Notes: generated from the letters alone by a model not told the origin. Shown: positions 8,190-15,876, counted from the first letter of the stretch. The stretch: DNA of 48,344 bases from Flavobacterium columnare NBRC 100251 = ATCC 23463 (GCF_002530675.1 NZ_PCMX01000034.1:1-48344), one strand, 5' to 3'. A program made the numbers and translations.

Positions 8190-10397
8190 TTAGATTTTAA
8201 AATTAATTCCAAATACAATATTTCTTCCCATATTTTGAATATTATCTGCTTTTAAACGTGATAAATGAGCTATGTATTTTTGATTTAAAATATTATTTGC
8301 TGTAATATTTAGATTAAAATTTAATTTAAAAAGAGATAAATTCCCTCCCAATCCCAAATTAAACAACGAATAAGAAGGTGTTGCTATTTCAAAAGCAGAA
8401 ACAGTATTTTGGGCAAAATTTGTTTCATAATTAGCAAAAATATACCCTTCTTTCATTGTTTTATTCCAATCAAATTGTGCTTTTATTGTATTCATCCATT
8501 TATTAGCAGGTATCAATGGTAAAAATTCGTTATTTTGTTTTTTTCCTACCACCATTTCAAAACTAGAAGTTATATGCAACCAATCTATTGGGTGTGGATG
8601 TAAATGCACTCCCACTTCTCCTCCATATAATTTAGCATCTGCCTGTTCATAAGTATACACCTCTTTGTCCTCTATACGATCAGCTGTTGGAGCTATGTAA
8701 ATATAATTTTTTATATGATTATAAAATCCATTAGCAAATAATTCAAAATGAGAATTTCCATATTCTAGATTCAAATCAGTTTGAATATTTTGCTCATTTT
8801 TTAAATTTTCGTTTCCTTTTTCATAACGATTACTTCCTTCATGAACCCCGTTAGATGTTAGTTCTGCTAAATTAGGAGCTCTAAATCCACTAGCTACATT
8901 TAGCCTCATAATTAAATTATCTAACAAATTAGTTTTATATCCGAAAGAAGCATTGATACTTTTAAAATTTTTATCAACTGCCTTAAAATATCCTTCTTCT
9001 CCTTCTTCTCCATGCAAATCTGTTTTTATCTTTCTTGTATCGAAACGAACTCCTGCTTGCAAAACATTTTTATTCCGAGTATACATAGACGTTACAAGAA
9101 CCCCTAAATCATGTGTTTTGGCATCTGGAATTAAAATTTCATCACCAGAATTTTTATTGGTTTGTAACATTCCTTGAACTCCAACAATTGTTTCTAGATT
9201 ACCTATCTTAGGGGTATAATATTTTAAATTATAGTTTAAGGTTTGTAAATTCATATTTAACAAGGCTGTTGGAGAATTTTCAAATTCTTTTCTCTTATTA
9301 GCCACATAGCCTATTTCGGCTTCTAATTTAGAATTTCTTAAAAATAGAGTGTTATTCCAACTAGCTATTTGTGCTATTATTGCTTGTTTTGGATCAAGCG
9401 TTTTTTTAGACAAACTTTGCTCACTCAATTCTTCTGGTAAGCCTAAATCTAGATTATTAATATTATATCTTAGTATTGATAAAAATTTCGAATGGTAATA
9501 ACCTAAAGCTATCTTAGCATCTGTTTCATTAAAACGTGAGTTAGTTACCCTTTGATCTTTCCCTGTTAAATAGTCTGAATGGGTATTATGAGCACCTCTT
9601 ACAAAAAACTTCCAATGTTCGCCTGATGACTTCAAACCAAATCCTGTAGAACTTCCTTGGGTATTGCTAAAATATTTTTGTGAAAAATCAGCAACATAAG
9701 TCCCTGATGTTGCAAATTTTTCTGGATTAAAATACAAGACTCCTCCCAAAGCATCAGAACCATATAATAAAGAAGCAGGCCCTTTTATCACTTCAACACT
9801 TTCAATCCCATTATCGCTCAAGCCTAAGCCATGTTCTTCTCCAAACTGTTGATTTTCTAATCGTACTCCTTGTGAATAAACTAAAACACGATTACCGCTT
9901 AATCCTCTAATGACTGGTTTACCTATTGACAATCCTGTTGATACATTGGAAATCCCTGGTATTGTGGCTATATTTTCCATAAGTGTAGCCCCGCCTTTTT
10001 GTTGCAATGCTTTTAATGAACTATGTTCTACTTTCATTACATTTTGGCTCTGAGCTTTATTAAATGCAGTAGAAACAATTACTTCTTCTATATGATGTGT
10101 ATGTTCCTCTAAAAGAACGACATCATAACTATTTTCTTTTTTATTTAGCACAACTATTGAAGTATATCCATCATAATTAGGATGAGAAAAGATAATAGAA
10201 AAGGACCCCGATGCAAGTTTATCAAATTTAAAATTTCCAAATTCATCCGTTGTCGTTTCTTTATGCAACTCAGGGATGGCTACTAAAACGCCTTTTATTT
10301 TTTCTTTATTTATATTTGAAACGTTTCCTTTTAAGTTATTTTGACTATATACAATAGCACTAAGCCCCAAAAATAGGGCTATTAAAAAATTTTTCAT
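8190..10397 (-). CDS. TonB-dependent outer-membrane receptor, possible metal receptor
   Basis: A 735-residue active-transport porin. It has a signal peptide (about 1-18), a carboxypeptidase-like regulatory domain (about 22-95), and a plug (about 110-225) with IRGLSGNRVLVYSQGVR and the receptor phrase VEVIKGPASLLYGSDALGGVL. A 22-strand-type barrel ends in an aromatic/hydrophobic terminus (FGINFKI). The linker before the plug has histidines (EEHTHHIEE), and the plug region (RLENQQFGEEHGLG) resembles receptors of the ZnuD kind that take up zinc or other metals. The gene upstream (40 bases) encodes a His/Cys-rich membrane protein, which supports a metal role. The substrate remains an inference. 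Confidence 0.88.
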   Translation of the reverse strand: MKNFLIALFLGLSAIVYSQNNLKGNVSNINKEKIKGVLVAIPELHKETTTDEFGNFKFDKLASGSFSIIFSHPNYDGYTSIVVLNKKENSYDVVLLEEHTHHIEEVIVSTAFNKAQSQNVMKVEHSSLKALQQKGGATLMENIATIPGISNVSTGLSIGKPVIRGLSGNRVLVYSQGVRLENQQFGEEHGLGLSDNGIESVEVIKGPASLLYGSDALGGVLYFNPEKFATSGTYVADFSQKYFSNTQGSSTGFGLKSSGEHWKFFVRGAHNTHSDYLTGKDQRVTNSRFNETDAKIALGYYHSKFLSILRYNINNLDLGLPEELSEQSLSKKTLDPKQAIIAQIASWNNTLFLRNSKLEAEIGYVANKRKEFENSPTALLNMNLQTLNYNLKYYTPKIGNLETIVGVQGMLQTNKNSGDEILIPDAKTHDLGVLVTSMYTRNKNVLQAGVRFDTRKIKTDLHGEEGEEGYFKAVDKNFKSINASFGYKTNLLDNLIMRLNVASGFRAPNLAELTSNGVHEGSNRYEKGNENLKNEQNIQTDLNLEYGNSHFELFANGFYNHIKNYIYIAPTADRIEDKEVYTYEQADAKLYGGEVGVHLHPHPIDWLHITSSFEMVVGKKQNNEFLPLIPANKWMNTIKAQFDWNKTMKEGYIFANYETNFAQNTVSAFEIATPSYSLFNLGLGGNLSLFKLNFNLNITANNILNQKYIAHLSRLKADNIQNMGRNIVFGINFKI

Positions 10398-10437
10398 TTA
10401 TTTTATTTTTATTGTTAATATTGAGATATACAATTAA

Positions 10438-10788
10438 TTAAACAATAAAAAACGGAGGAGCGCGAGTATTTTGTAAACTGCCATTGAAAAAACTTATTTT
10501 CTCAATATAACCAAACAAATATGCAACATTGTAATCTATTGATTCAAAATCAATAGTAGGTAGTGTCGTCTTTAAATAATCACTAAAAGAATAATGGCAA
10601 ACAAAACAGTCATCAAAATCTTGATGATCGTGTGAAACAACCGTATGCGAATGATCATACTTATGTTGACAATGAGGTGTATTTAATTGTTCTATTAAGT
10701 GTTCGAATGAATGCAAAGATTGGAATGCTAGGACAAACCACAACACCCCCAATAGTAGGTAGCTAACTATATTTATTCTTTTATTCAT
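10438..10788 (-). CDS. His/Cys-rich small membrane protein upstream of the TonB receptor
   Basis: This 116-residue protein matches no family I can name with certainty. One hydrophobic segment lies at about 8-28 (IVSYLLLGVLWFVLAF). A metal-ligand-rich stretch follows at about 26-66 with His in LHSFEHL, then HCQHKYDHSHTVVSHDHQ and CFVCH (CxxCH). The C-terminal part is predicted outside the membrane. It resembles the short DUF2946-like proteins that precede copper or zinc TonB receptors in Bacteroidota. The 40-base spacing and shared strand suggest co-transcription with the receptor. The function, perhaps metal sensing or chaperoning, is an inference. A near-consensus -7 (TATTTTCG) lies at 10793-10800. 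Confidence 0.75.
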   Translation of the reverse strand: MNKRINIVSYLLLGVLWFVLAFQSLHSFEHLIEQLNTPHCQHKYDHSHTVVSHDHQDFDDCFVCHYSFSDYLKTTLPTIDFESIDYNVAYLFGYIEKISFFNGSLQNTRAPPFFIV

Positions 10789-10868
10789 TCAACGAAAATA
10801 AAAAATCCTTTTCTAACAGAGAAAGATACGTATAATAATTTTTTAAAATAAAAAAGAAACCTCTAAAA

Positions 10869-11390
10869 CTATAGTATCTGTCCAATTTCTTTTTTAAGAT
10901 ATGCAAGAGCTACAGTTGTAGGGGATTCTTGATTGGCCAATTGATTCATAATGGTCTGACGTAAATTATCAGCGTCTTTTATATCATCTCTTTTAGCTGT
11001 TTTTTGTATATTATGTGCAATCGTATTTTTGGCAGTTAAAATAACATTCCAACAATTATCTGTTAAATAGATTTGTTGCGTAATATTATGCTCTAATTCT
11101 TGTTCTATATGATCTAGTAAAAAAACAGCATAGAGCATCTTATCTTCACTCATTGGAGCAACTCGCATTAACAACTTAGTGGGATTAATACGTTCTAAAA
11201 ACAAAGCCATTCTTTCGTATGCTTGCAATTTTAATGGTAAAGAGTCTTTTTGATTTTCTTTTTGTAATAACCAATAGCGCATATTTTGCTGATCTTTGAA
11301 ATACGCTTGAAAAAAATAATACGCAACACCTGCTGTTACTATAGAAGGAATTGTGTACACTGCAATCTCTAATACGTTTACTGAATTCAT
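10869..11390 (-). CDS. Conserved flavobacterial membrane-anchored protein of unknown function
   Basis: A 173-residue protein with one N-terminal hydrophobic segment (about 8-27, VYTIPSIVTAGVAYYFF). A mostly helical, charged cytoplasmic part follows, including LPLKLQAYERMALFLERI (about 52-69), a family-like phrase known to me from uncharacterised Bacteroidota proteins. No catalytic motif is visible. It lies divergent from pcrA, with about 100 bases between the two starts. I cannot assign a function. Confidence 0.7.
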   Translation of the reverse strand: MNSVNVLEIAVYTIPSIVTAGVAYYFFQAYFKDQQNMRYWLLQKENQKDSLPLKLQAYERMALFLERINPTKLLMRVAPMSEDKMLYAVFLLDHIEQELEHNITQQIYLTDNCWNVILTAKNTIAHNIQKTAKRDDIKDADNLRQTIMNQLANQESPTTVALAYLKKEIGQIL

Positions 11391-11449
11391 TTTTATAAGA
11401 TACTTTTTATTAATTTATGATATGAATACAAATAAACTCAAAAAAATTA

Positions 11450-11480
11450 TTGTAATCCAATTTTAGTAGCAGTATTTTTG
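11450..11480 (+). promoter_or_regulatory. Predicted pcrA promoter
   Basis: TTG at 11450-11452 and TATTTTTG at 11473-11480 are spaced by 20 bases, a good flavobacterial promoter. It predicts a start near 11487, which makes the upstream TTG codon at 11493 an unlikely start and favours the ATG at 11499. Confidence 0.65.
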
Positions 11481-11498
11481 ACCCTTTGATTTTTGGTT

Positions 11499-13838
11499 AT
11501 GATTCAAGAGATAATAGAAAAACTAAATGATGCACAAAGAGCACCTGTTTTACAAAAAGACGGTGCCATGATTGTAATTGCTGGAGCTGGTTCAGGCAAA
11601 ACACGTGTATTAACGGTTCGTATTGCTAACTTGATGAGTCAAGGAGTAGATGCTTTCAATATTTTAGCCTTAACTTTTACAAACAAAGCCGCTCGTGAAA
11701 TGAAGATCCGAATTGCAAGTATTGTAGGAAACAATGAAGCTAAAAATCTGTGGATGGGAACCTTTCACTCTATTTTTGCAAAAATTCTACGTATAGAATC
11801 CGAAAAACTGGGCTATCCTTCTAATTTTACTATTTACGATTCTCAAGACTCTGTTCGCTTGATAGGACAAATTATTAAGGAAATGCAATTAGACAAGGAT
11901 ATTTATAAACCCAAACAAATATTAAGTAGGATATCACAATACAAAAATAGCCTTGTTACAGTAAAAGCGTACTTTAATAATCCTGAATTACAAGAAGCAG
12001 ATGCCATGAGCAAAAAGCCTCGATTAGGAGAAATTTATCAAAATTATGTTGAACGTTGCTTCAAATCAGGAGCTATGGATTTTGATGATTTATTATTAAA
12101 AACCAATGAACTTTTAACTCGTTTCCCTGATGTCTTGATGAAATATCAAGATCGCTTTCGATACATTTTAGTAGATGAGTATCAAGATACTAATCATTCT
12201 CAATATTTAATTGTTAGAGCACTCTCTGATCGTTTTCAAAATATTTGCGTTGTAGGGGATGATGCTCAAAGTATCTACGCTTTTAGAGGAGCTAATATTA
12301 ACAACATCCTAAATTTTCAAAAGGACTATGAGAATGTGCAAATGTATCGTTTGGAACAAAATTATCGTTCTTCAAAAAACATAGTAGAAGCGGCAAATAA
12401 CGTTATTGATAACAATAAAACGAAACTTGATAAAGTAGTCTGGACTGCTAATGATAATGGTCCTAAAATAAAAGTACACCGAAGCTTAACCGATGGTGAA
12501 GAAGGAAGATTTGTAGCATCTAGTATTTTTGAGGACAAAATGCAAAATCAAAAAAAGAACAGTGATTTTGCTATTTTATATCGTACCAATGCACAATCTC
12601 GCGCTATGGAAGACGCGTTGCGAAAAAGAGATATTCCTTATAGAATTTATGGTGGACTCTCTTTTTACCAAAGAAAAGAGATTAAGGATGTACTGTCTTA
12701 TCTAAGACTAGTAGTAAATCCTAAAGATGAAGAAGCATTAGTACGCGTTATTAATTACCCCGCACGAGGTATAGGCGATACCACCGTAGAAAAATTAACG
12801 GTAGCAGCAAACTATTATAAGCGTTCCATTTTTGAAGTAATGGAACACGTTGACAAAATTGATTTAAAATTAAATTCAGGTACAAAACAACGAATAAGTG
12901 ATTTTGTAACCATGATCAAAAGTTTTCAGGTCATCAACGAAAATCAAGATGCTTTCTATTTAACAGAACATGTTACTAAAAAAACAGGACTCGTTCAAGA
13001 ACTGAAAAAAGACGGAACTCCTGAAGGCATTGCTAGAATAGAAAATATTGAAGAATTACTAAATGGTATAAAAGACTTTATAGAGGGGCAAAAGGAAATA
13101 GATGGTGCTAGAGGTGCTTTATCCGAATTTTTAGAAGATGTGGCTTTAGCTACGGATTTAGACAACGACACGGGCGATGATGACCGTGTGGCATTAATGA
13201 CTATTCACTTAGCCAAAGGTCTTGAATTCCCCACTGTTTTTATTGTGGGATTGGAAGAAGACTTGTTTCCAAGTGCTATGAGTTTAAATACTAGAAGTGA
13301 ACTGGAGGAAGAAAGACGCCTTTTTTATGTAGCCTTAACCCGAGCAGAACATCAAGCCTACTTAACCTATGCTCAATCTCGTTATAGATGGGGCAAGCTA
13401 GTAGATTCTGAACCTTCTCGTTTTATAGAAGAAATAAACTCGGAATATTTAGAATTTTTATCTCCAGTAGAAACGAATTACCGATACAAACCTACTATTA
13501 ATACTGATATTTTCGGAGAGGTAGACAAATCCAAACTACGTTTACAAAAACCTATTGCGGGTACACCACCTAAACAAATTAACACAGAGTCTGCATCTAA
13601 CCCTGCAATTAGACGCTTAAAACCATTGTCTAATCCTACATCAGGAGCCGAAATTGGCAATACAAGTAACAATACAAGTTTAATAATTGGCAATATTGTT
13701 ATGCACGAACGATTTGGTAAAGGGCAAGTTTTAAATCTTGAAGGTGTTGGGGCAGATAAAAAAGCGGAAATACGCTTTGAAATTGGAGGCATTAAAAAAT
13801 TACTATTACGTTTTGCTAAATTAGATATAATAGGGTAA
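11499..13838 (+). CDS. pcrA: UvrD/PcrA-type ATP-dependent DNA helicase
   Basis: A superfamily 1A 3'-5' helicase for excision repair and replication-fork clearing, acting in the cytoplasm. With the ATG at 11499 the product is 779 residues. The motifs are Walker A GAGSGKTR at 29-36, motif Ia ALTFTNKAAREM, motif II DEYQD at 226-230, motif III GDDAQSIYAFRGA at about 253-265, motif IV EQNYRSS, motif V MTIHLAKGLEFP and motif VI RRLFYVALTRAE. The C-terminal tail carries a Tudor-like element (VMHERFGKGQVLNLEG) typical of PcrA/UvrD. I cannot separate PcrA from UvrD by sequence alone. An in-frame TTG lies six bases upstream but inside the predicted leader. Confidence 0.95.
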   Translation: MIQEIIEKLNDAQRAPVLQKDGAMIVIAGAGSGKTRVLTVRIANLMSQGVDAFNILALTFTNKAAREMKIRIASIVGNNEAKNLWMGTFHSIFAKILRIESEKLGYPSNFTIYDSQDSVRLIGQIIKEMQLDKDIYKPKQILSRISQYKNSLVTVKAYFNNPELQEADAMSKKPRLGEIYQNYVERCFKSGAMDFDDLLLKTNELLTRFPDVLMKYQDRFRYILVDEYQDTNHSQYLIVRALSDRFQNICVVGDDAQSIYAFRGANINNILNFQKDYENVQMYRLEQNYRSSKNIVEAANNVIDNNKTKLDKVVWTANDNGPKIKVHRSLTDGEEGRFVASSIFEDKMQNQKKNSDFAILYRTNAQSRAMEDALRKRDIPYRIYGGLSFYQRKEIKDVLSYLRLVVNPKDEEALVRVINYPARGIGDTTVEKLTVAANYYKRSIFEVMEHVDKIDLKLNSGTKQRISDFVTMIKSFQVINENQDAFYLTEHVTKKTGLVQELKKDGTPEGIARIENIEELLNGIKDFIEGQKEIDGARGALSEFLEDVALATDLDNDTGDDDRVALMTIHLAKGLEFPTVFIVGLEEDLFPSAMSLNTRSELEEERRLFYVALTRAEHQAYLTYAQSRYRWGKLVDSEPSRFIEEINSEYLEFLSPVETNYRYKPTINTDIFGEVDKSKLRLQKPIAGTPPKQINTESASNPAIRRLKPLSNPTSGAEIGNTSNNTSLIIGNIVMHERFGKGQVLNLEGVGADKKAEIRFEIGGIKKLLLRFAKLDIIG

Positions 13839-13880
13839 CGATTCCCTTAAATAAAAAACAAATTGTTTATCAAAATTCAA

Positions 13881-14060
13881 AAGAGGTTGTCTAAAAAATT
13901 GTAATGATCTTGTTTTCTTCGCTCAGTTACTCAACTCTAATTAACTAAAGAAAAAACAGACGAGAAAAACCAAGCAAATTACAAGCCTAATTAGGCAACT
14001 TCTGTTTTTAGATTGAAGTCATAAATTAAACGTAGAAATACGCTTTTTAGACAACCTCTT
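13881..14060. repeat. 180-bp element with 17-bp perfect terminal inverted repeats
   Basis: AAGAGGTTGTCTAAAAA (13881-13897) is the exact reverse complement of 14044-14060, and similarity extends a few bases outward (ATTCAAA on both sides, with one offset). The interior (about 146 bp) has no open frame and contains TTCTTCGCTCAGTTACTC. It fills the gap between the convergent genes pcrA and rdgB. Size and termini resemble a miniature inverted-repeat element. In place, the arms could also act as a bidirectional transcription stop. No target-site duplication could be confirmed by eye. Confidence 0.7.
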
Positions 14061-14109
14061 TGAATTCATCCGATCAACAAGCTCAATATCTATTTACAAA
14101 AGCCTTTTT

Positions 14110-14703
14110 TTATAATTCTTCTGAAATATTAACTTTATTTATAAAATCTATCAATTTTCTAACCGCTTTTGCTCTATGACTTATTTTTGATTTCTCTTCA
14201 AGCGTCATCTCAGCAAAAGTATTTTCATATCCATCAGGAATAAAAACAGGATCATATCCAAACCCATTAAGCCCTTTTTGTTCAAACGCTATTTTTCCAT
14301 CTATCGTCCCTGTAAACAAAAACTGTTGATCCTTTAAATTAAGTGCTATAACCGTTTTAAAGTTAGCTTTTCGATTCAGCTCTCCAGACAATACATTTAA
14401 CAGTTTGTCTATATTCTTTTGATCCTCTTTTTCTTCTCCAGCATATCTTGCAGAAAAAACCCCCGGTTCTCCATTAAGAGCCTCCACTTCTAGCCCACTG
14501 TCATCAGCAAAACAAGCATATCCATAATGTTGAGTAACATAATCTGCTTTAATCCGCGAATTTCCTTCAATAGTCGTAGCTATCTCTGGAATATCAACTA
14601 AACAGTTGATATCTTTTAAACTTAATATTTGAATATTACTAGGAATTAACCTTTGGATTTCCTTTATTTTATTTTGATTGTTTGAAGCAAAAACTATTTT
14701 CAT
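14110..14703 (-). CDS. rdgB: Non-canonical purine NTP pyrophosphatase RdgB/HAM1
   Basis: RdgB hydrolyses dITP, ITP and XTP to the monophosphates and keeps deaminated purines out of DNA. Using the ATG at 14701-14703 the product is 197 residues, the usual size, and begins MKIVFASNNQNKIKEI with the family's N-terminal nucleotide-binding motif (S/T-x-N-x-x-K). The core is FADDSGLEVEALNGEPGVFSARYAG (about 68-92 in part), then GFGYDPVF and the C-terminal SHRAKAVRKL. The open frame extends 30 codons further upstream, but that extension is hydrophobic, lacks family similarity and runs into the dyad of the adjacent RNA gene, so I reject it. Confidence 0.96.
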   Translation of the reverse strand: MKIVFASNNQNKIKEIQRLIPSNIQILSLKDINCLVDIPEIATTIEGNSRIKADYVTQHYGYACFADDSGLEVEALNGEPGVFSARYAGEEKEDQKNIDKLLNVLSGELNRKANFKTVIALNLKDQQFLFTGTIDGKIAFEQKGLNGFGYDPVFIPDGYENTFAEMTLEEKSKISHRAKAVRKLIDFINKVNISEEL

Positions 14704-14746
14704 CTTTGTTTTTTTAAAAAAAAGCAAGATACTATAATTTAAAATA

Positions 14747-14798
14747 AATTTTAACATAATGTACGGAAAATCCATAACAAAATTAATATTCAACCTCT
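14747..14798 (+). promoter_or_regulatory. Conserved upstream region and dyad of RNA gene A
   Basis: The region begins with AATTTTAACATAAT, identical to 15066-15079. A dyad TACGGA-AAA-TCCATA (14762-14776, one mismatched pair) is centred at 14769, about 42 bases before the predicted transcript start. The copy before RNA gene B has the same position and a compensating base-pair change. No -33 TTTG is present, so the dyad may bind an activator that replaces it. Confidence 0.5.
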
Positions 14799-14806
14799 TA
14801 CCTTTG
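14799..14806 (+). promoter_or_regulatory. -7 promoter box of RNA gene A
   Basis: TACCTTTG is an exact TAnnTTTG. The copy at 15118-15125 is identical and 319 bases away. It predicts a transcript start near 14811-14813, at the conserved word CGTTCTTAATCAA. Confidence 0.65.
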
Positions 14807-14810
14807 GAGC

Positions 14811-15037
14811 ACGTTCTTAATCAATTAAAACAAACTAAATTTTTAAACGAATTTTTGATAAAGTAACTACTGACTATATTTTGTATTTTTAATTGGGTAA
14901 TTTTCTTAAAAATTTTCTATTGATTAGTAGAAAAACTACAACTTTATCTTATTTTTTTGTTTTTGGGAGATATACAATTATCGTTTAAAAATTTATCTAA
15001 AAAACAGCTGTGTAATGTTTTACACAGCTGTTTTTAG
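14811..15037 (+). ncRNA. Candidate structured non-coding RNA, copy A
   Basis: The predicted transcript of about 225 nt has no open frame conserved with its tandem copy. Its structure reads as follows. The closing stem AAATTTTTAAACGA (14837-14850) pairs perfectly with 14981-14994. Inside it GATAAAGT (14857-14864) pairs with 14941-14948, and CTACTGACTA (14867-14876) pairs with TGATTAGTAG (14921-14930) using two G-U pairs and one mismatch. An apical loop holds ATTGGGTAATTTTCTT (14892-14907), and an asymmetric 3' internal loop contains TTTTTGGGAGATATA (14960-14974). It ends at a 15-bp terminator hairpin (15001-15034). A long rod with a large internal loop and a size near 200 nt recalls 6S RNA, but homology is unproven. 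Flavobacterial Rfam families such as Flavo-1 are alternatives. Confidence 0.7.
15001..15037 (+). terminator. Intrinsic terminator of RNA gene A
   Basis: AAAACAGCTGTGTAA (15001-15015) pairs perfectly with TTACACAGCTGTTTT (15020-15034), loop TGTT, followed by T. Its sequence is unrelated to the terminator of RNA gene B. Confidence 0.85.
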
Positions 15038-15065
15038 TTTTAAGCAAATAGAATTTAAAAAAACG

Positions 15066-15117
15066 AATTTTAACATAATATGCGGTAAAACCGTAACAAA
15101 ATCAGATTACAGTTATC
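15066..15117 (+). promoter_or_regulatory. Conserved upstream region and dyad of RNA gene B
   Basis: It starts with the same AATTTTAACATAAT as copy A. The dyad CGGT-AAA-ACCG (15083-15093) is centred at 15088. Compared with copy A, the innermost pair changed from A-T to T-A, so symmetry is kept although the sequence differs. The centre is 30 bases upstream of the -7 box, about -42 from the predicted start. Confidence 0.5.
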
Positions 15118-15125
15118 TACCTTTG
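15118..15125 (+). promoter_or_regulatory. -7 promoter box of RNA gene B
   Basis: TACCTTTG, an exact TAnnTTTG, 319 bases after the copy A box. It shows that RNA gene B can be transcribed separately from A. Confidence 0.65.
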
Positions 15126-15129
15126 GGGT

Positions 15130-15350
15130 ACGTTCTTAATCAAGTAAACAAACTAAATTTTTAAACGAACTTTAGATAGAGTAAGCTACTAACCATGTTT
15201 TGTATTTTTATTGGGTAATTTTCTTCACAAAGTTTTATTGGTTAGTAGAAATGCCATGACTTTATCTTTTTTTTGTTTTTGGGAGATATAAAATTATCGT
15301 TTAAAAATTTATATTTGAGAGGTTATCTATAACAAGATAACCTCTTTTTT
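15130..15350 (+). ncRNA. Candidate structured non-coding RNA, copy B
   Basis: The tandem paralogue of copy A, about 220 nt. The closing stem (15155-15168 with 15297-15310) is identical to copy A. Next come AGATAGAGT (15174-15182) with ACTTTATCT (15259-15267), one G-U pair, and CTACTAACCA (15186-15195) with TGGTTAGTAG (15239-15248), perfect. Two of the three differences from copy A in this stem keep pairing. The apical ATTGGGTAATTTTCTT (15210-15225) and 3' loop TTTTTGGGAGATATA (15276-15290) are invariant. Stem TTTTGT/ACAAAG below the apical loop is possible here only. It ends in a different terminator. The only short frame (from ATG at 15195) is absent in copy A, so the product is RNA. Confidence 0.7.
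15317..15350 (+). terminator. Intrinsic terminator of RNA gene B
   Basis: AGAGGTTATCT (15318-15328) pairs with AGATAACCTCT (15335-15345), loop of 6, followed by five more T. Strong and clearly oriented to the plus strand. Confidence 0.85.
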
Positions 15351-15678
15351 ATTTTATGCCATCATTAAAAAACAATTCTAAATTAACTTTAAAAAATTAA
15401 ACAAACCCCTTCTTTCTAAAACAGTTCATCAAATCAAAATCCTCATTTTAAATTACTAATAAAAGTTTTAAAATTCTTCTTTTTTCTTTTCAAAACATTC
15501 TTTTTCCCCTTTTCTTTTGATGTATCTGAATCACAATTCTCATTGCTCCTTCTATCTTTCAATGTTTCACAAACAAATAATACAAAGTTCATCCCCATAG
15601 CAATGCAAATGACACGAAATACAATCAATTCATATTCAGATCAAAAAACAAAATATTTTTCAAATTATTATTAACTCA
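15351..15678. other. Intergenic region between RNA gene B and repeat R2
   Basis: AT-rich DNA with no supported gene. A 61-codon minus-strand frame (15443-15628) has low-complexity, Lys-rich composition, no recognisable domain and no promoter box before it. I treat it as chance. Nothing else is visible. Confidence 0.5.
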
Positions 15679-15852
15679 AATTATGCGATAGCCCTTGTAA
15701 CGAATACGGAAAGAGCAAAGGAGGTAAAACCGCCCGGAATTTTTTTTACCGCAACTGTAGTTTTATTACATTAAAAAGAAAAAATGAAGGGCTTTTTTAG
15801 ATTCGAAGTCATTTTTTATTTGTAATATTTTTTTAATGCGTAATCTGGATTC
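15679..15852 (+). repeat. Dispersed imperfect repeat, copy R2
   Basis: Same family and orientation as R1 and R3. It starts AAATTATGCGATAGCCCTTG and ends TTAATGCGTAATCTGGATTC. Internal matches are AAAGAGCAAAG, TGTAGTTTTATTACATTAAAAA, AAATGAAGGGCTTTTTTAGA and TTCGAAGTCATTTTT. The middle is diverged and carries a GC-richer patch (ACCGCCCGG). End sequences form an imperfect inverted repeat. Confidence 0.65.
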
Positions 15853-15876
15853 AAACACCTATTTAGCGTTTTAAAC

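Noticed and set aside
10489..10660. Riboswitch or leader RNA before the TonB receptor
   Set aside because: The segment is coding for the small His/Cys-rich protein; the real gap of 40 bases is too short for a known riboswitch such as cobalamin.
14704..14793. 30-codon N-terminal extension of rdgB
   Set aside because: Hydrophobic, without family similarity, and it overlaps the dyad of RNA gene A. The ATG at 14703 fits the family N-terminus.
15195..15216. Short peptide frame (ATG TTT TGT...) inside RNA copy B
   Set aside because: Seven codons only, and the start codon is missing in copy A.
15443..15628. 61-codon minus-strand frame with a Lys-rich end
   Set aside because: No domain, no promoter box, low-complexity composition, and it lies between an RNA gene and a repeat in DNA without coding character.
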